The position numbers and the translations under genes are program-made. Below the pieces are notes generated by a model, which was not told the DNA's origin, searched no databases, and worked only from the letters and a program-made list of their open reading frames with translations. A stretch of DNA of 27,051 nucleotides from Coriobacteriales bacterium (GTDB lineage Bacteria > Actinomycetota > Coriobacteriia > Coriobacteriales > UBA8131): the NCBI GenBank assembly GCA_031268525.1, contig JAIRXA010000021.1, positions 1-27,051 of the forward strand. Direction: 5' to 3'. Numbering within the stretch: position 1 is the stretch's first letter; every line of letters starts with the position of its first letter. Shown piece after piece: positions 14,935 through 22,607 of this stretch.

Positions 14935-15883
14935 AACAAAAACGGATACAAAGAACACGAAAGCTAAGAGTGGTCTCGGAAAAGGACTGGGCTCTCTGAT
15001 AGCCAGTACAAACGTTGAACTTGGTAAGAATGTGGATTTTTCCGAGCTACCCATCAAGGAGGTGCAGGCAAACCCTAACCAGCCTCGCACTGATTTCTCT
15101 GAGGAGAAGCTCACCGAACTCATGAAGTCCATTGAGAAGGACGGACTTCTTCAACCAATTCTGGTGCGCCCCGAAGGAAGCGGCTACCAGATCATTGCTG
15201 GAGAGCGACGCTGGCAAGCTTGCAAACGCTTGGGCTTTAAATTTATCCCGGCCAAGATCATCCCTGTCGGAGATATCGAGGCACAGGAGATATCGCTTGT
15301 TGAGAATTTGCAGCGAGACAACCTGAACGCCATCGAAGAGGCTCGCGGCTTTCAGCGCTTGATGGAGCTGAGCGCCTGTAAGCAGAAAGAGATCGCCGAA
15401 CGTGTTTCTAAAAGCTCTGCCGCCATATCCAACGCACTGAGACTCCTTGACCTCCCTGATGAGGTTCAGGATATGATGTTTGACGGTCTGCTCTCCGCGG
15501 GGCACGGTCGAGCCATACTTTCGATTTCGGCGCATGAGGGGCAGGCGGACGATGAGGCGCGTATTCGCCTTGCGAAAAAAATTGTCGGCGAAAACCTCTC
15601 GGTTCGTGAAGCAGAGACACTGGCCAAGCTCTATGGCAATCTGGGTATCGAACGTGCAAGGCGGCCACCATCTCCCCGTACGTTCAAGATTGTTGCGCGT
15701 AAGCTCAGACAACAACTGGCAACGGGGGTTCGGGTCAAGACCGTTCGAGGCAAGAATCGAATAGAGATCGAATTCAAGGATGAGGACGAGCTGGAACGAA
15801 TATTTCTTGCCATTACCGAACCTGCTTCGCAGGGTAATTCCCTATCAGCTCCTGAAGGGCCAGAAGTCGAGACAGACCAATGA
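14927..15883 (+). CDS. parB: chromosome partitioning protein ParB (Spo0J)
   Basis: ParB is a CTP-dependent clamp that loads at parS and spreads on DNA. The 318-aa protein has the ParA-activating N-terminal box LGKGLGSLI (about 17-25), the CTP-binding GERRW (92-96) and ENLQRDNLN (126-134), and a helix-turn-helix that reads parS (about 152-175). The C-terminus is a dimer domain. GTG at 14927 overlaps the parA stop. Two parS sites lie upstream of parA. The parB stop overlaps the next gene's ATG. Confidence 0.96.
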   Translation: MPETKTDTKNTKAKSGLGKGLGSLIASTNVELGKNVDFSELPIKEVQANPNQPRTDFSEEKLTELMKSIEKDGLLQPILVRPEGSGYQIIAGERRWQACKRLGFKFIPAKIIPVGDIEAQEISLVENLQRDNLNAIEEARGFQRLMELSACKQKEIAERVSKSSAAISNALRLLDLPDEVQDMMFDGLLSAGHGRAILSISAHEGQADDEARIRLAKKIVGENLSVREAETLAKLYGNLGIERARRPPSPRTFKIVARKLRQQLATGVRVKTVRGKNRIEIEFKDEDELERIFLAITEPASQGNSLSAPEGPEVETDQ

Positions 15884-16278
15884 GCCGAACAAAACATTCG
15901 CTAAAAAGCAGCGAGGCACAAGCCCAGAATAAATCCGCGCCAGATGAGAACAAGGGGCGGTCTTCCAAAGAAAAGAAGCAGTCTTCGGCTCGAATGTTTT
16001 CTCTTTTTGGTGGTGTAGTCTTTTTCTCTGTTGTTGTTGCGCTTGCAGTGAGCCGCAATGAGCGCCTACGCCAAGAGGTCGACGCTCAGATACAGGCTTT
16101 TCTGAAAACTACGAAGAACGCTCTGATACAATATCAACAACTTGTCCAAAAAATGGGTGCCATCACCAACGGCATAAAAAGCGTCACCCATAAAAACGAT
16201 TCGGAAGCACCAAAGGCCCTACCTGCCGCAAACAACTATGATCTTATGTGGGAGCAGCTTGAAAGAAAGATCAGATAG
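15880..16278 (+). CDS. small single-pass membrane protein after parB, function unknown
   Basis: This is a 132-aa protein. The first ~38 residues are polar, basic and rich in Ser/Lys. One transmembrane segment follows at about 41-58 (FSLFGGVVFFSVVVALAV). The rest is a probable coiled-coil or helical domain (RNERLRQEVDAQIQAFL), with a Gln-rich stretch and a C-terminal amphipathic end (LMWEQLERKIR). Its ATG overlaps the parB stop (ATGA), and a strong terminator follows, so it is the last gene of the parAB operon. The coupling suggests a link to segregation or to the membrane near the origin, but no family is recognised. Confidence 0.8.
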   Translation: MSRTKHSLKSSEAQAQNKSAPDENKGRSSKEKKQSSARMFSLFGGVVFFSVVVALAVSRNERLRQEVDAQIQAFLKTTKNALIQYQQLVQKMGAITNGIKSVTHKNDSEAPKALPAANNYDLMWEQLERKIR

Positions 16279-16301
16279 ACTAGCATGATATTTATCTAGT
16301 G

Positions 16302-16334
16302 AAAGTGCCGTTCATCCGGACGAACGGCACTTTT
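16302..16334 (+). terminator. intrinsic terminator of the parAB operon
   Basis: AAAGTGCCGTTC (16302-16313) pairs with GAACGGCACTTT (16322-16333), a 12-bp stem with an 8-base loop (ATCCGGAC), followed by T at 16334 after a T-rich stem end. It lies 24 bp after the small membrane-protein gene. A-rich and T-rich stem ends suggest it could act in both directions. Confidence 0.85.
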
Positions 16335-16359
16335 GCCCAAGAACTTCTATGGCTATAAT
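16331..16359 (+). promoter_or_regulatory. candidate promoter of the surface-protein gene
   Basis: A perfect -10 TATAAT lies at 16354-16359. The best -35 candidate, TTTTGC at 16331-16336 with a 17-bp spacer, is weak and overlaps the terminator. The leader to the gene would be about 80-100 bases. Confidence 0.45.
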
Positions 16360-16443
16360 GATTAGGACTAAAATCGATGTATTACAGTAAGGGCACACGA
16401 GAAGAGCACATCAGCCAGGGTTTGTAGAAAAGTCCCGGGGAAT

Positions 16444-18285
16444 ATGAATGTGTGGGGGCGCCGTATGAGGAAGCCATGCAGTCGTTTGGCTGCCATCCTT
16501 TTATCATTTGTACTGGTATGCTGGCTGTTGCCTTCGGCGGCCCTGGCAGAAGTCTCCGACGCCCCAAACGATTCTCCTGTCGAAACCGCCTCTGACCAGT
16601 CTTCTGGTTTCCGGGAGGACAGCGTTGCAGGAGAGATCGCCAAAGAAACCGTCACCGGGGAGATCCCTGTCGACGAAAGCGCGGGCGATGCTGCCGAGGA
16701 AGCCATTGACCCTGAAGAAATCACAGCCATAGAAAAGGACGAGTTTGCCGCGGAGGACAAGGAGCCCACGGCAGACAGCCCAGCAGCAGAGAATCCAAAT
16801 CAACCCGAAATCACAGCCCTTACCGCTCCGGGCGGCAGGAACTACCCCCCCAGGGATCATGGACGTCATCGCTGTGGCCATAATCCAGAGTATGAGGACC
16901 ACAACCCGGACCACTCTTCAGTGCAGTACATGAGCAGGGTCTATATTTATCTTGAGGATCTTGGCCAGAGCGCTTTCGAAGAGGGGGCCACGGGTGATTC
17001 CGGGAACGCTCCTACAACATTACCCGGCTACAGCCCGGCAGAGCCGGCATATATTGACGTCCTTTTCTCCGCGGGTGACGAGCTATTAACATATAATACT
17101 ATCATCGCTACTCAGCAGACTGGTTTTGTTCTCAACCAGAGGCTCAGTGATGCTACCTGGCAAGACGGGCCGGGCGCAGACATCGTCGCCGAGAATCCCG
17201 AGACGGGCGCCATCGTCTGGGGAGACACGACCGCAGGAAGTGACAGGCCTGCCAAGGTTCTGACCCTGTATTATGATCGCAAACTTGTCTCCGTTTCGTT
17301 CTTCTCCAACCTGCTTGCCCCGCCGGAAACCATCAGTGGCCAGTACGGCGCCCCTCTCTTTGATGACGAAAATTCCGAGTATCAGGCATTGCTGCATCCG
17401 ACATCAACGGAGCACATGACCTTTCATGGTTGGTATCTCTGGAACTTTGACAGCTATCCGGACTATCCAGACTACTTGGGTAACGAGAACGACGACTTTG
17501 ATGGCAAGGGCATTCGTGTGGACGATCCACAGACGGAAGGCTATCTTGCTACCTTTCCTGCCGAGAGCATCTTTCTGTATGCCTGGTGGGTTCCCGTAGT
17601 CTCCCTGCCGCCCGACGATGAGCCCGAGGACGACGAGGAGAACACAGGAGACCTCTCCGACGGCTCCGACGAACCGATGGTTGCGCCGCAAAGCGCCAAC
17701 GTCGATGATCCCCCAGATGAAGGCCCAGCACTCGAAGCACTCGAAGAAGGCATCACCATCTCTGAGCCTGCGCCTCCCTTGGCCTCTTTTGGACCGATTG
17801 ATATCCCTCTGGTCGCTGCACCCGGAGAAATGGCCTTTTCCCTTGCGAGCGTACTTTTTACCGGTCTCGGCTTGGGAGGCTCCACGGTCCTGATGATGGG
17901 CTTTCTGCTCAGGAGGCAATCTCGTGTATCTACCGCGCTCGGGGACTCCTCCCTCATGTTGTCCACAGGCTTTCTGTTGCGTGCCACTGCCCTTGGCCTT
18001 GGCCTTGTTCAACTTGCAACCTGTATGGGGACTCAGGACCTGAGTTCACCGCCGGTCGTCTTTGATGTGGCCAGCCTTCCCACGCTGCTCATCTTTGTGA
18101 TCCAGGCCCTTCTCTTTGCAACCATCTTCCTTGAGGCGCACGGGCGCAGCCTACCCCTTGTTCTCGCAGGCCTCACAGGCAGGGCAGGAAAAAGTCAGGC
18201 AGAGGATGAGGCCGAAGGCTCGGAGCAAACCCTGATCGGACGAGCCGAAGATGCTCGACAAGCACGGATTCGGCGGCGTTATTAG
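16444..18285 (+). CDS. secreted/surface protein with InlB-like repeats and C-terminal membrane helices
   Basis: This is a 613-aa protein. A signal peptide is seen at about 1-35, ending in SAALAE after a basic start and a long hydrophobic run. Next is an acidic, low-complexity region (36-130) and a region (about 190-385) resembling bacterial InlB-type repeats: KVLTLYYDR, VSVSFFSN, TFHGWYLWN and FLYAWWVP echo the GWY/LYAKW pattern. An acidic stretch follows (~390-440), then three hydrophobic segments (about 461-485, 502-525, 540-562) and a basic tail. ATG at 16444 or at 16465 (GGGGG in front) both keep the signal. It is probably a membrane-anchored surface protein; its ligand is unknown. Confidence 0.75.
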   Translation: MNVWGRRMRKPCSRLAAILLSFVLVCWLLPSAALAEVSDAPNDSPVETASDQSSGFREDSVAGEIAKETVTGEIPVDESAGDAAEEAIDPEEITAIEKDEFAAEDKEPTADSPAAENPNQPEITALTAPGGRNYPPRDHGRHRCGHNPEYEDHNPDHSSVQYMSRVYIYLEDLGQSAFEEGATGDSGNAPTTLPGYSPAEPAYIDVLFSAGDELLTYNTIIATQQTGFVLNQRLSDATWQDGPGADIVAENPETGAIVWGDTTAGSDRPAKVLTLYYDRKLVSVSFFSNLLAPPETISGQYGAPLFDDENSEYQALLHPTSTEHMTFHGWYLWNFDSYPDYPDYLGNENDDFDGKGIRVDDPQTEGYLATFPAESIFLYAWWVPVVSLPPDDEPEDDEENTGDLSDGSDEPMVAPQSANVDDPPDEGPALEALEEGITISEPAPPLASFGPIDIPLVAAPGEMAFSLASVLFTGLGLGGSTVLMMGFLLRRQSRVSTALGDSSLMLSTGFLLRATALGLGLVQLATCMGTQDLSSPPVVFDVASLPTLLIFVIQALLFATIFLEAHGRSLPLVLAGLTGRAGKSQAEDEAEGSEQTLIGRAEDARQARIRRRY

Positions 18286-18295
18286 GCTGGTTACG

Positions 18296-18535
18296 CAAGG
18301 CGTAGGGGCATCCACTGGTACCGCAAGGCGAGCACGTGCGTTTGCGGGTTTCGCGAGGCGTACGCCTGCCCACAGGTTCCGCAAGGCGTAGGGGCGGGCT
18401 TCGACCGCCCGGGGGGGGGGCACGAAAATCCTCGCGACCAACCCGGGCGGACGTAGTCCGCCCCTACGGGTTTGCTCCCCACACATCCTACATGCCCACC
18501 TGGCGGTCGATGCCCGCCCCTACGCCTTGCCCGTT
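18296..18535. repeat. GC-rich palindromic repeat cluster, locus 2
   Basis: Repeats of GCAAGGCGTAGGGGC and related units are seen at 18309 onward and 18380 onward. A palindrome lies at about 18387-18464, with GTAGGGGCGGGCTTCGACCG on the left, a loop containing CACGAAAATCCTC, and CGTAGTCCGCCCCTACG on the right. A run of ten G's (18411-18420) follows the left arm. A further inverted unit ends near 18535 (GCCCGCCCCTACGCCTTGCC). The gap 18286-18902 holds no convincing gene: only this cluster, the MITE-like element and locus 3. Confidence 0.8.
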
Positions 18536-18598
18536 AGTTGACGCTTATGATACGTGGACGACGTCTACCCTGCTGATTCTCAGAAAAAGGCTTCACGC

Positions 18599-18749
18599 TG
18601 TACGAGATTGACGTTAGTAGCGGGTTAGACACCCATAACTTTTATCGTCAAAGGTAAATTGGCTGGTAGATAAACTGCTCCTGTGAGTAGCTCTTTGTGA
18701 AGAGGTGCCTTTTGCCCCCTCAAATCGCTACTAACGTCAATCTCGTACA
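18599..18749. mobile_element. MITE-like element with 24-bp perfect terminal inverted repeats
   Basis: The 24 bases at 18599-18622 (starting TGTACGAGATTGACG) are exactly the reverse complement of 18726-18749 (ending CGTCAATCTCGTACA). The element is 151 bp, and its internal ~103 bp contain no gene. It is less GC-rich than the repeats on either side. No clear target-site duplication is visible. This looks like a non-autonomous mobile element or a large structured RNA/DNA element; no transposase is in the window. Confidence 0.6.
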
Positions 18750-18783
18750 CAAACTGCCTGATTTCTCGCAAAAGCAGGCAAAC

Positions 18784-18896
18784 CCACAGGCTCCACAAGG
18801 CGTAGGGGCGGGCTCTGACCGCCCGCCTGAAAAGGGAAGTCTCACGTACCCACGCAGGAGACATCAGTCCGCCCGCGTGGGGGCTTCCCCTCTTCT
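18784..18896. repeat. GC-rich palindromic repeat, locus 3
   Basis: A unit with CACAAGGCGTAGGGGCGGGC, then CTGACCGCCCGCCTG, the loop segment AGGGAAGTCTCACGTACCCAC and a degenerate right arm (GTCCGCCCGCGTGGGGG). The loop segment CTCACGTACCCAC (18841-18853) recurs at 20595-20607 in locus 4. It abuts the end of the MFS gene. Confidence 0.75.
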
Positions 18897-18902
18897 GTTT
18901 TC

Positions 18903-20180
18903 TCAATCCTTGATCTGTGGCACGCTGTAGCGAGAGCGCAGGAGACCAATCCAGAGTACGCCACTCGCTACCGCACCGACCACGTAGAGGATGCTGACGC
19001 CGATGGCATGACCGCTGTTGATTGCCAACACCGGAATCGTGCCAACCAGTCCAATAACCGAAAAGCTGCAGTTCATCACCGAGCTGGCTGCGCCGATATC
19101 GCGCGTACACATTCCCAGCAGAATGTTGGTAGTGTAAGGCCTTATCACCGTACCAAAAATCTGAATGATGGCGACGCAGGCAAAAAAGGCCCAGACCGAG
19201 CGCAGTCCAAGCACGAGGATCGCCACGCCCATCACGCCAAACACACAGATGATAAACGTTGTGAGATGCCGCAGGTTTACGCGTGGGCGAAGGAACTTGA
19301 ACAAGGGCAAACCCAGTGCTGAGATCGCGACCGTCAGTCCGAACATATAGCTGTACTGCTGTGGCGTGAGGCCAAAGCCCGTCTCATAGATATAGGAAGC
19401 GACCATCAGGTAGGCGGTGAAGGGAAGCGCAGAACAAGCCATCGTAGCGGCCATGAACCAGATAAAGGCGCGATCTTTGAATACCTGCGGTATCCCGCGA
19501 AAACTGGAGAGCACCGAACCGCTAAGTTTGAGCTCGGCGGGCAGACTCTCTTGGAAGATGAAGGTCATCGCGCAACCGATCGCGCCGAGGATTGTGAGCA
19601 CCACAAAGGTTGCTCGCCAGCTGAAGAAGAGTAACAATTGGCCACCGATCAGAGGAGCTGCGATGGGGCCGAGCACAAAGATAGCCTGCATCCAGAGCAG
19701 CACGTTCTCGCGAGTCGATCCGTCAAAGCAATCGCGAATCACCGCCATACTGACCACGCTACCTGCGCCCCCGGCAATGGCCTGTAAAAGGCGCAGCGCC
19801 AGGAACAGTTCTATGGTTGGTGCGAAGATGCAGCCGAGACTTGAGATGGTGAAGAGGAAGGCGCCAAACAGCAGCGCCGGTTTGCGGCCGAACTTATCCG
19901 AAATTGGCCCGAAGACCAGCATCCCAAGCAGTTGGAAGGCAAAAAATCCGGCGATAGTCAGGTTTACCATTGCAGCGTTGGTGCTGAAGTAGGTCGCCAT
20001 CATGGGCAAGGCTGGCGAATACATATCCGTCGCAAACATACCGAACATCTGGGTGAAAACCAGAAAAACGATCAACCCACTCCGGGAAAAGCCTGCAAGC
20101 CGGGGTTGGGGCGTACGGGGCGTGTTGGGTTGCAAGGTGTGAGGCGGGGGAGCGTCAGGTTTGGGTATGTTCTGGTTCAT
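18903..20180 (-). CDS. Bcr/CflA-type MFS drug exporter
   Basis: This is a 425-aa major-facilitator protein with about 12 transmembrane segments. The first helix region has TDMYSPALP, the Bcr/CflA signature, and the loop after helix 2 has GPISDKFGRKP (motif A). Motif-C-like Gly/Pro residues are in GPIAAPLIGG. Such proteins use the proton gradient to export drugs or metabolites such as bicyclomycin or chloramphenicol; the substrate cannot be told from sequence. The N-terminus carries a Pro-rich, polar stretch of ~28 residues before the first helix, which is unusual. ATG at 20180 is preferred to the adjoining GTG at 20183. It is a single gene on the minus strand, against the direction of replication here. 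Confidence 0.88.
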   Translation of the reverse strand: MNQNIPKPDAPPPHTLQPNTPRTPQPRLAGFSRSGLIVFLVFTQMFGMFATDMYSPALPMMATYFSTNAAMVNLTIAGFFAFQLLGMLVFGPISDKFGRKPALLFGAFLFTISSLGCIFAPTIELFLALRLLQAIAGGAGSVVSMAVIRDCFDGSTRENVLLWMQAIFVLGPIAAPLIGGQLLLFFSWRATFVVLTILGAIGCAMTFIFQESLPAELKLSGSVLSSFRGIPQVFKDRAFIWFMAATMACSALPFTAYLMVASYIYETGFGLTPQQYSYMFGLTVAISALGLPLFKFLRPRVNLRHLTTFIICVFGVMGVAILVLGLRSVWAFFACVAIIQIFGTVIRPYTTNILLGMCTRDIGAASSVMNCSFSVIGLVGTIPVLAINSGHAIGVSILYVVGAVASGVLWIGLLRSRYSVPQIKD

Positions 20181-20211
20181 CACGCGGGAAAGGCGCCCCT
20201 CAAAGATTGAA

Positions 20212-20286
20212 TGGAGCGGGTGACGGGATTCGAACCCGCGAATGACGGCTTGGGAAGCCGTTGCCTTTCCACTTGGCTACACCCGC
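20212..20286 (-). tRNA. tRNA-Gly (anticodon CCC)
   Basis: Minus-strand cloverleaf: acceptor GCGGGTG pairs with CACCCGC, the anticodon stem ACGGC/GCCGT closes a TTCCCAA loop (anticodon CCC, codon GGG), and the T-arm contains GGTTCGAATCCC. The discriminator is T and CCA is encoded (20212-20214). Length is 75 bases with CCA. The 5' part and leader are partly duplicated just upstream. Confidence 0.95.
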
Positions 20287-20405
20287 ATGACAAATACGAC
20301 AGACACACAGCTTGCGGCTTGCTTGCGTCCCCTTAGCACTTGCTCTACACCCGCATAACAAACATAACAAACACACAGCTTGCGGCTTGCTTGCGTCCCC
20401 TTAGC
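20270..20405. repeat. tandem duplication of the tRNA-Gly 5' end and leader
   Basis: A unit of about 68 bp beginning in the tRNA (CACTTGGCTACACCCGCAT) and running through GCTTGCGGCTTGCTTGCGTC is repeated once (copy 1 from 20270, copy 2 from 20337). Copy 2 keeps about 17 bases like the tRNA 5' end but no further tRNA. A third, weaker fragment (GCTACC, near 20410) follows. The stretch 20287-20819 contains no gene: this duplication, repeat locus 4 and a possible promoter. Confidence 0.8.
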
Positions 20406-20550
20406 CGTGCGCTACCCTCACTTGCCACAGCTTGCCATTATAGCGTATCAAACCCTCTGCACCGCTTCTGTATTTTTCGGCTGCCGGGGCACAAGTACCG
20501 GGACAAGTTCTTTGGATAAACCCGTAGGTGCGGGCTGATGCGTCGGGACG

Positions 20551-20690
20551 CCTTTGTAGGGGCGGGCTTTGACCGCCCGCCCGGGCAGGGAAGCCTCACG
20601 TACCCACCGGGCGGTCAAAGCCCGCCCCTACGCCTTGCGGAACCTGTGGGTTGTCTGCCCCTACGCCTTGCGGAACCTACAGATTTTCCT
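20551..20690. repeat. GC-rich palindromic repeat, locus 4 (24-bp perfect arms)
   Basis: Arms at 20556-20579 and 20608-20631 are perfectly complementary over 24 bp, with a 28-base loop that includes CTCACGTACCCAC. Right of the palindrome the unit CCCCTACGCCTTGCGGAACC occurs twice (20626-20645 and 20659-20678). This is the best-preserved copy in the window. Confidence 0.88.
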
Positions 20691-20757
20691 GCTCTCTGTA
20701 TTTTTCAGCCAGAATCCTGTTTGCCATAGGCAGACAGAATCCAAGCGAACAAAGAGA

Positions 20758-20763
20758 TATACT
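20758..20763 (+). promoter_or_regulatory. possible -10 element for the FHA/PP2C/kinase cluster
   Basis: TATACT lies 57 bp before the first gene of the cluster. No good -35 hexamer is seen 16-18 bp upstream, so the call is weak. Confidence 0.25.
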
Positions 20764-20819
20764 GTCAAAGGGACGCAAGGGCAGGCCCGACACCTCAAAT
20801 TGAAGGAAAGGGAGCACAG

Positions 20820-21608
20820 ATGAAGCAATGCGAACGAGGTCATTTCTTTGACGATGTACGGTATCAGGAATGCCCGTATTGTGAGAAGGTCCAGCCCGCC
20901 TATGGCTCGACAATCAGTGTGAGTAAGGAGATTGTGGAGCCGACGGCAACCGCGTCGGCGACGGCGCGTGAACCTGAGGCGCTTGAACCAGGAGCGACGG
21001 CTCCCGAAAACTCAGCAACTCCGGCGGTTGAACCAGCGATCCAGTCGATCGCACCAGCAACTCCGGCGGTTGAACCAGCAGCCCAGACCCCAACCCCAAG
21101 CCAGACGACTGCGCCAGCGATCCAGGCAGCTGCACCAGCAGCCCAGACCCCAACCCCAACTCCAGCAGCCTCAGCGTTCCCGGCGGCAACCGCGTCGGCG
21201 ACGGCGGCTTCGGCCCCTCAGGAGATCGGCGCGACAGTCGGGGTATTCACGAGTAAGGTCGGGATCGATCCACCCGTGGCCTTTGTGGTCGTCATCGACG
21301 GCCCGGACAAGGGCGCCTCATTCGCTCTCAAGGCTGGGCGCAGCTTTATTGGGCGCGGTGCAGATTCGGATGTCGCATTGCCCGGCGATGAGGCCGTCTC
21401 GCGCGAGGGTCATGCGCTCATCAGTTACGACGCACGCAAGAACAGCTTTCTGGCTGCCAGCGGCCAGGGCCGTCAGATATCCTACCTCAACGGTGTAGAG
21501 CTCGTTGACCCACAGCCGATCAAGGCCTATGACCTTATCGAGCTTGGTCGCAGCAAGCTCAGTTTTCTGCCTTTTTGCGGTGAGGAATTCAGCTGGGACG
21601 CTTTGTGA
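20820..21608 (+). CDS. zinc-ribbon protein with C-terminal FHA domain
   Basis: This is a 262-aa cytoplasmic protein. Residues 4-21 form a small zinc ribbon (Cys4, His8, Cys18, Cys21; CPYC). Residues ~35-135 are an Ala/Pro/Thr-rich linker with DNA-level repeats (the 24 bases at 21014-21037 recur at 21056-21079). Residues ~152-255 are an FHA domain (GRG at 178-180, VSREGH at 193-198, YLNG at 222-225). FHA domains bind phosphothreonine, so it may read marks made by the kinase at 25093. The usual SxxH is SxxxH here, and the late Asn-Gly-Thr is NGV, so binding may be altered. ATG at 20820 has GGGAG upstream. It is the first gene of a five-gene same-strand cluster. Confidence 0.85.
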   Translation: MKQCERGHFFDDVRYQECPYCEKVQPAYGSTISVSKEIVEPTATASATAREPEALEPGATAPENSATPAVEPAIQSIAPATPAVEPAAQTPTPSQTTAPAIQAAAPAAQTPTPTPAASAFPAATASATAASAPQEIGATVGVFTSKVGIDPPVAFVVVIDGPDKGASFALKAGRSFIGRGADSDVALPGDEAVSREGHALISYDARKNSFLAASGQGRQISYLNGVELVDPQPIKAYDLIELGRSKLSFLPFCGEEFSWDAL

Positions 21609-21716
21609 GTGGGACGCTCTGTGAGCTTCCAAGCGGTGCCTCCGGGCTGTATAAGGGACAGGCGCGGGGTAGGAACAGGCGCAGGGACAGGAACAGGTGT
21701 AGGGGCAGGGATAGGC
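21595..21716. repeat. short tandem repeats after the FHA gene
   Basis: GGGACGCTTTGTGAGT (21595-21610) is followed by a near copy (21611-21626) that spans the FHA stop codon. From 21655 to 21716 a G-rich low-complexity run with ACAGGCGC/GGGACAGG units follows. No gene is seen in 21609-21779. Confidence 0.6.
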
Positions 21717-21779
21717 TGAGTGGCAGGCAGGAGAGCATATCCGTTCATCCGAGAACGATCTGAGAAAGGGACGTACGCG

Positions 21780-22544
21780 ATGATTCTCGACATCGCCAAC
21801 TTACAGGGAGATGGGCAACGACAGTATCAACAGGACTTTTTCGCGCTCTCCGACGCGGACCCTGCGGCTGTGACAACCCACGGTTTTGATCTGGTACTTG
21901 CTGACGGCATGGGTGGCGCGCTGGATGGAGCTGAGATTGCTCGAGAGACGGTCGATCTGCTCTACGAGCGTCTGGTGCCGGTCGCCCCCAGCGGCACTCC
22001 CCGTGAGCGTCCGATGCCCGCTACCAGCAATGAGCAGGTACTCAGCGCTATCGAGGAAGCAAATACTCGTATTTATCAACGCTATCATGAATCAGGCGGT
22101 ACGACGCTCGTTGTGGCCCGAATACGTGAAGGGCAATTGTGGTTTGCCAGCGTCGGCGATAGCAACGTTTACCTACGGCGCAGGGGGCGGCTCCTTGAGC
22201 TCACCCGCCGGCACGAGTATCTCTATGATCTCTACGACCATGTGCTCGACGGACTCCTCAGCATTGAGGATGCCCGCGACAACCCGCAGGCCAAGGCGCT
22301 TTCGAGCTTCATCGGAAGCGGCTCACTGCGGATCGATCACAGCCAGGAGCCCTTCGCTCTGGAATCGGGCGACGTGCTGCTGGTCTGCTCCGACGGCATC
22401 AGCGACACACTGACGACTACACAGCTATTGGAAGCAAGCGCACAGTCGGCACAGCACTGCTGTGACTTGCTGGAGGATATGATCAAGACGGTAGCGCTGC
22501 CCAACCAGGACAACTATACCGCCATCGTGGTGTGCTATGCGTAG
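21780..22544 (+). CDS. PP2C-family Ser/Thr phosphatase
   Basis: This is a 254-aa protein from ATG 21780 (a longer frame from 21720 adds 20 residues with no family likeness). All PP2C metal-binding motifs are seen: QQD (Asp19), ADGMGG (Asp42-Gly43), SGGTTL (about 105-110), SVGDSNVYL (Asp127), CSDGISD (Asp205-Gly206) and PNQDNYTAIV (Asp244-Asn245). PP2C enzymes are metal-dependent and remove phosphates from Ser/Thr. No membrane segment is seen. In this cluster it probably reverses the kinase at 25093. It appears catalytically competent. Confidence 0.93.
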   Translation: MILDIANLQGDGQRQYQQDFFALSDADPAAVTTHGFDLVLADGMGGALDGAEIARETVDLLYERLVPVAPSGTPRERPMPATSNEQVLSAIEEANTRIYQRYHESGGTTLVVARIREGQLWFASVGDSNVYLRRRGRLLELTRRHEYLYDLYDHVLDGLLSIEDARDNPQAKALSSFIGSGSLRIDHSQEPFALESGDVLLVCSDGISDTLTTTQLLEASAQSAQHCCDLLEDMIKTVALPNQDNYTAIVVCYA

Positions 22545-22607
22545 GGGAGGGCCGTGCGCGCCAACGGCTGTGTACCGATGGTGCGCTCTGAGTAGGGAGG
22601 GCTAGGA

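Noticed and set aside
18331..18340. GCACGTGC as a further parS site
   Set aside because: Only the CACGTG centre matches; the TTTC/GAAA flanks are missing.
18151..18611. Several open frames across repeat locus 2 (both strands)
   Set aside because: They are coded by the GC-rich repeats (Arg/Pro/Ala-rich translations that recur at each locus), so they are repeat artefacts.
18625..19110. 161-codon minus-strand frame spanning the MITE-like element, repeat locus 3 and the end of the MFS gene
   Set aside because: It crosses three unrelated features and overlaps the MFS coding end in another frame.
20538..20823. Open frames in repeat locus 4
   Set aside because: Same repeat-coded Arg/Pro-rich translation as other loci; no ribosome site or domain.
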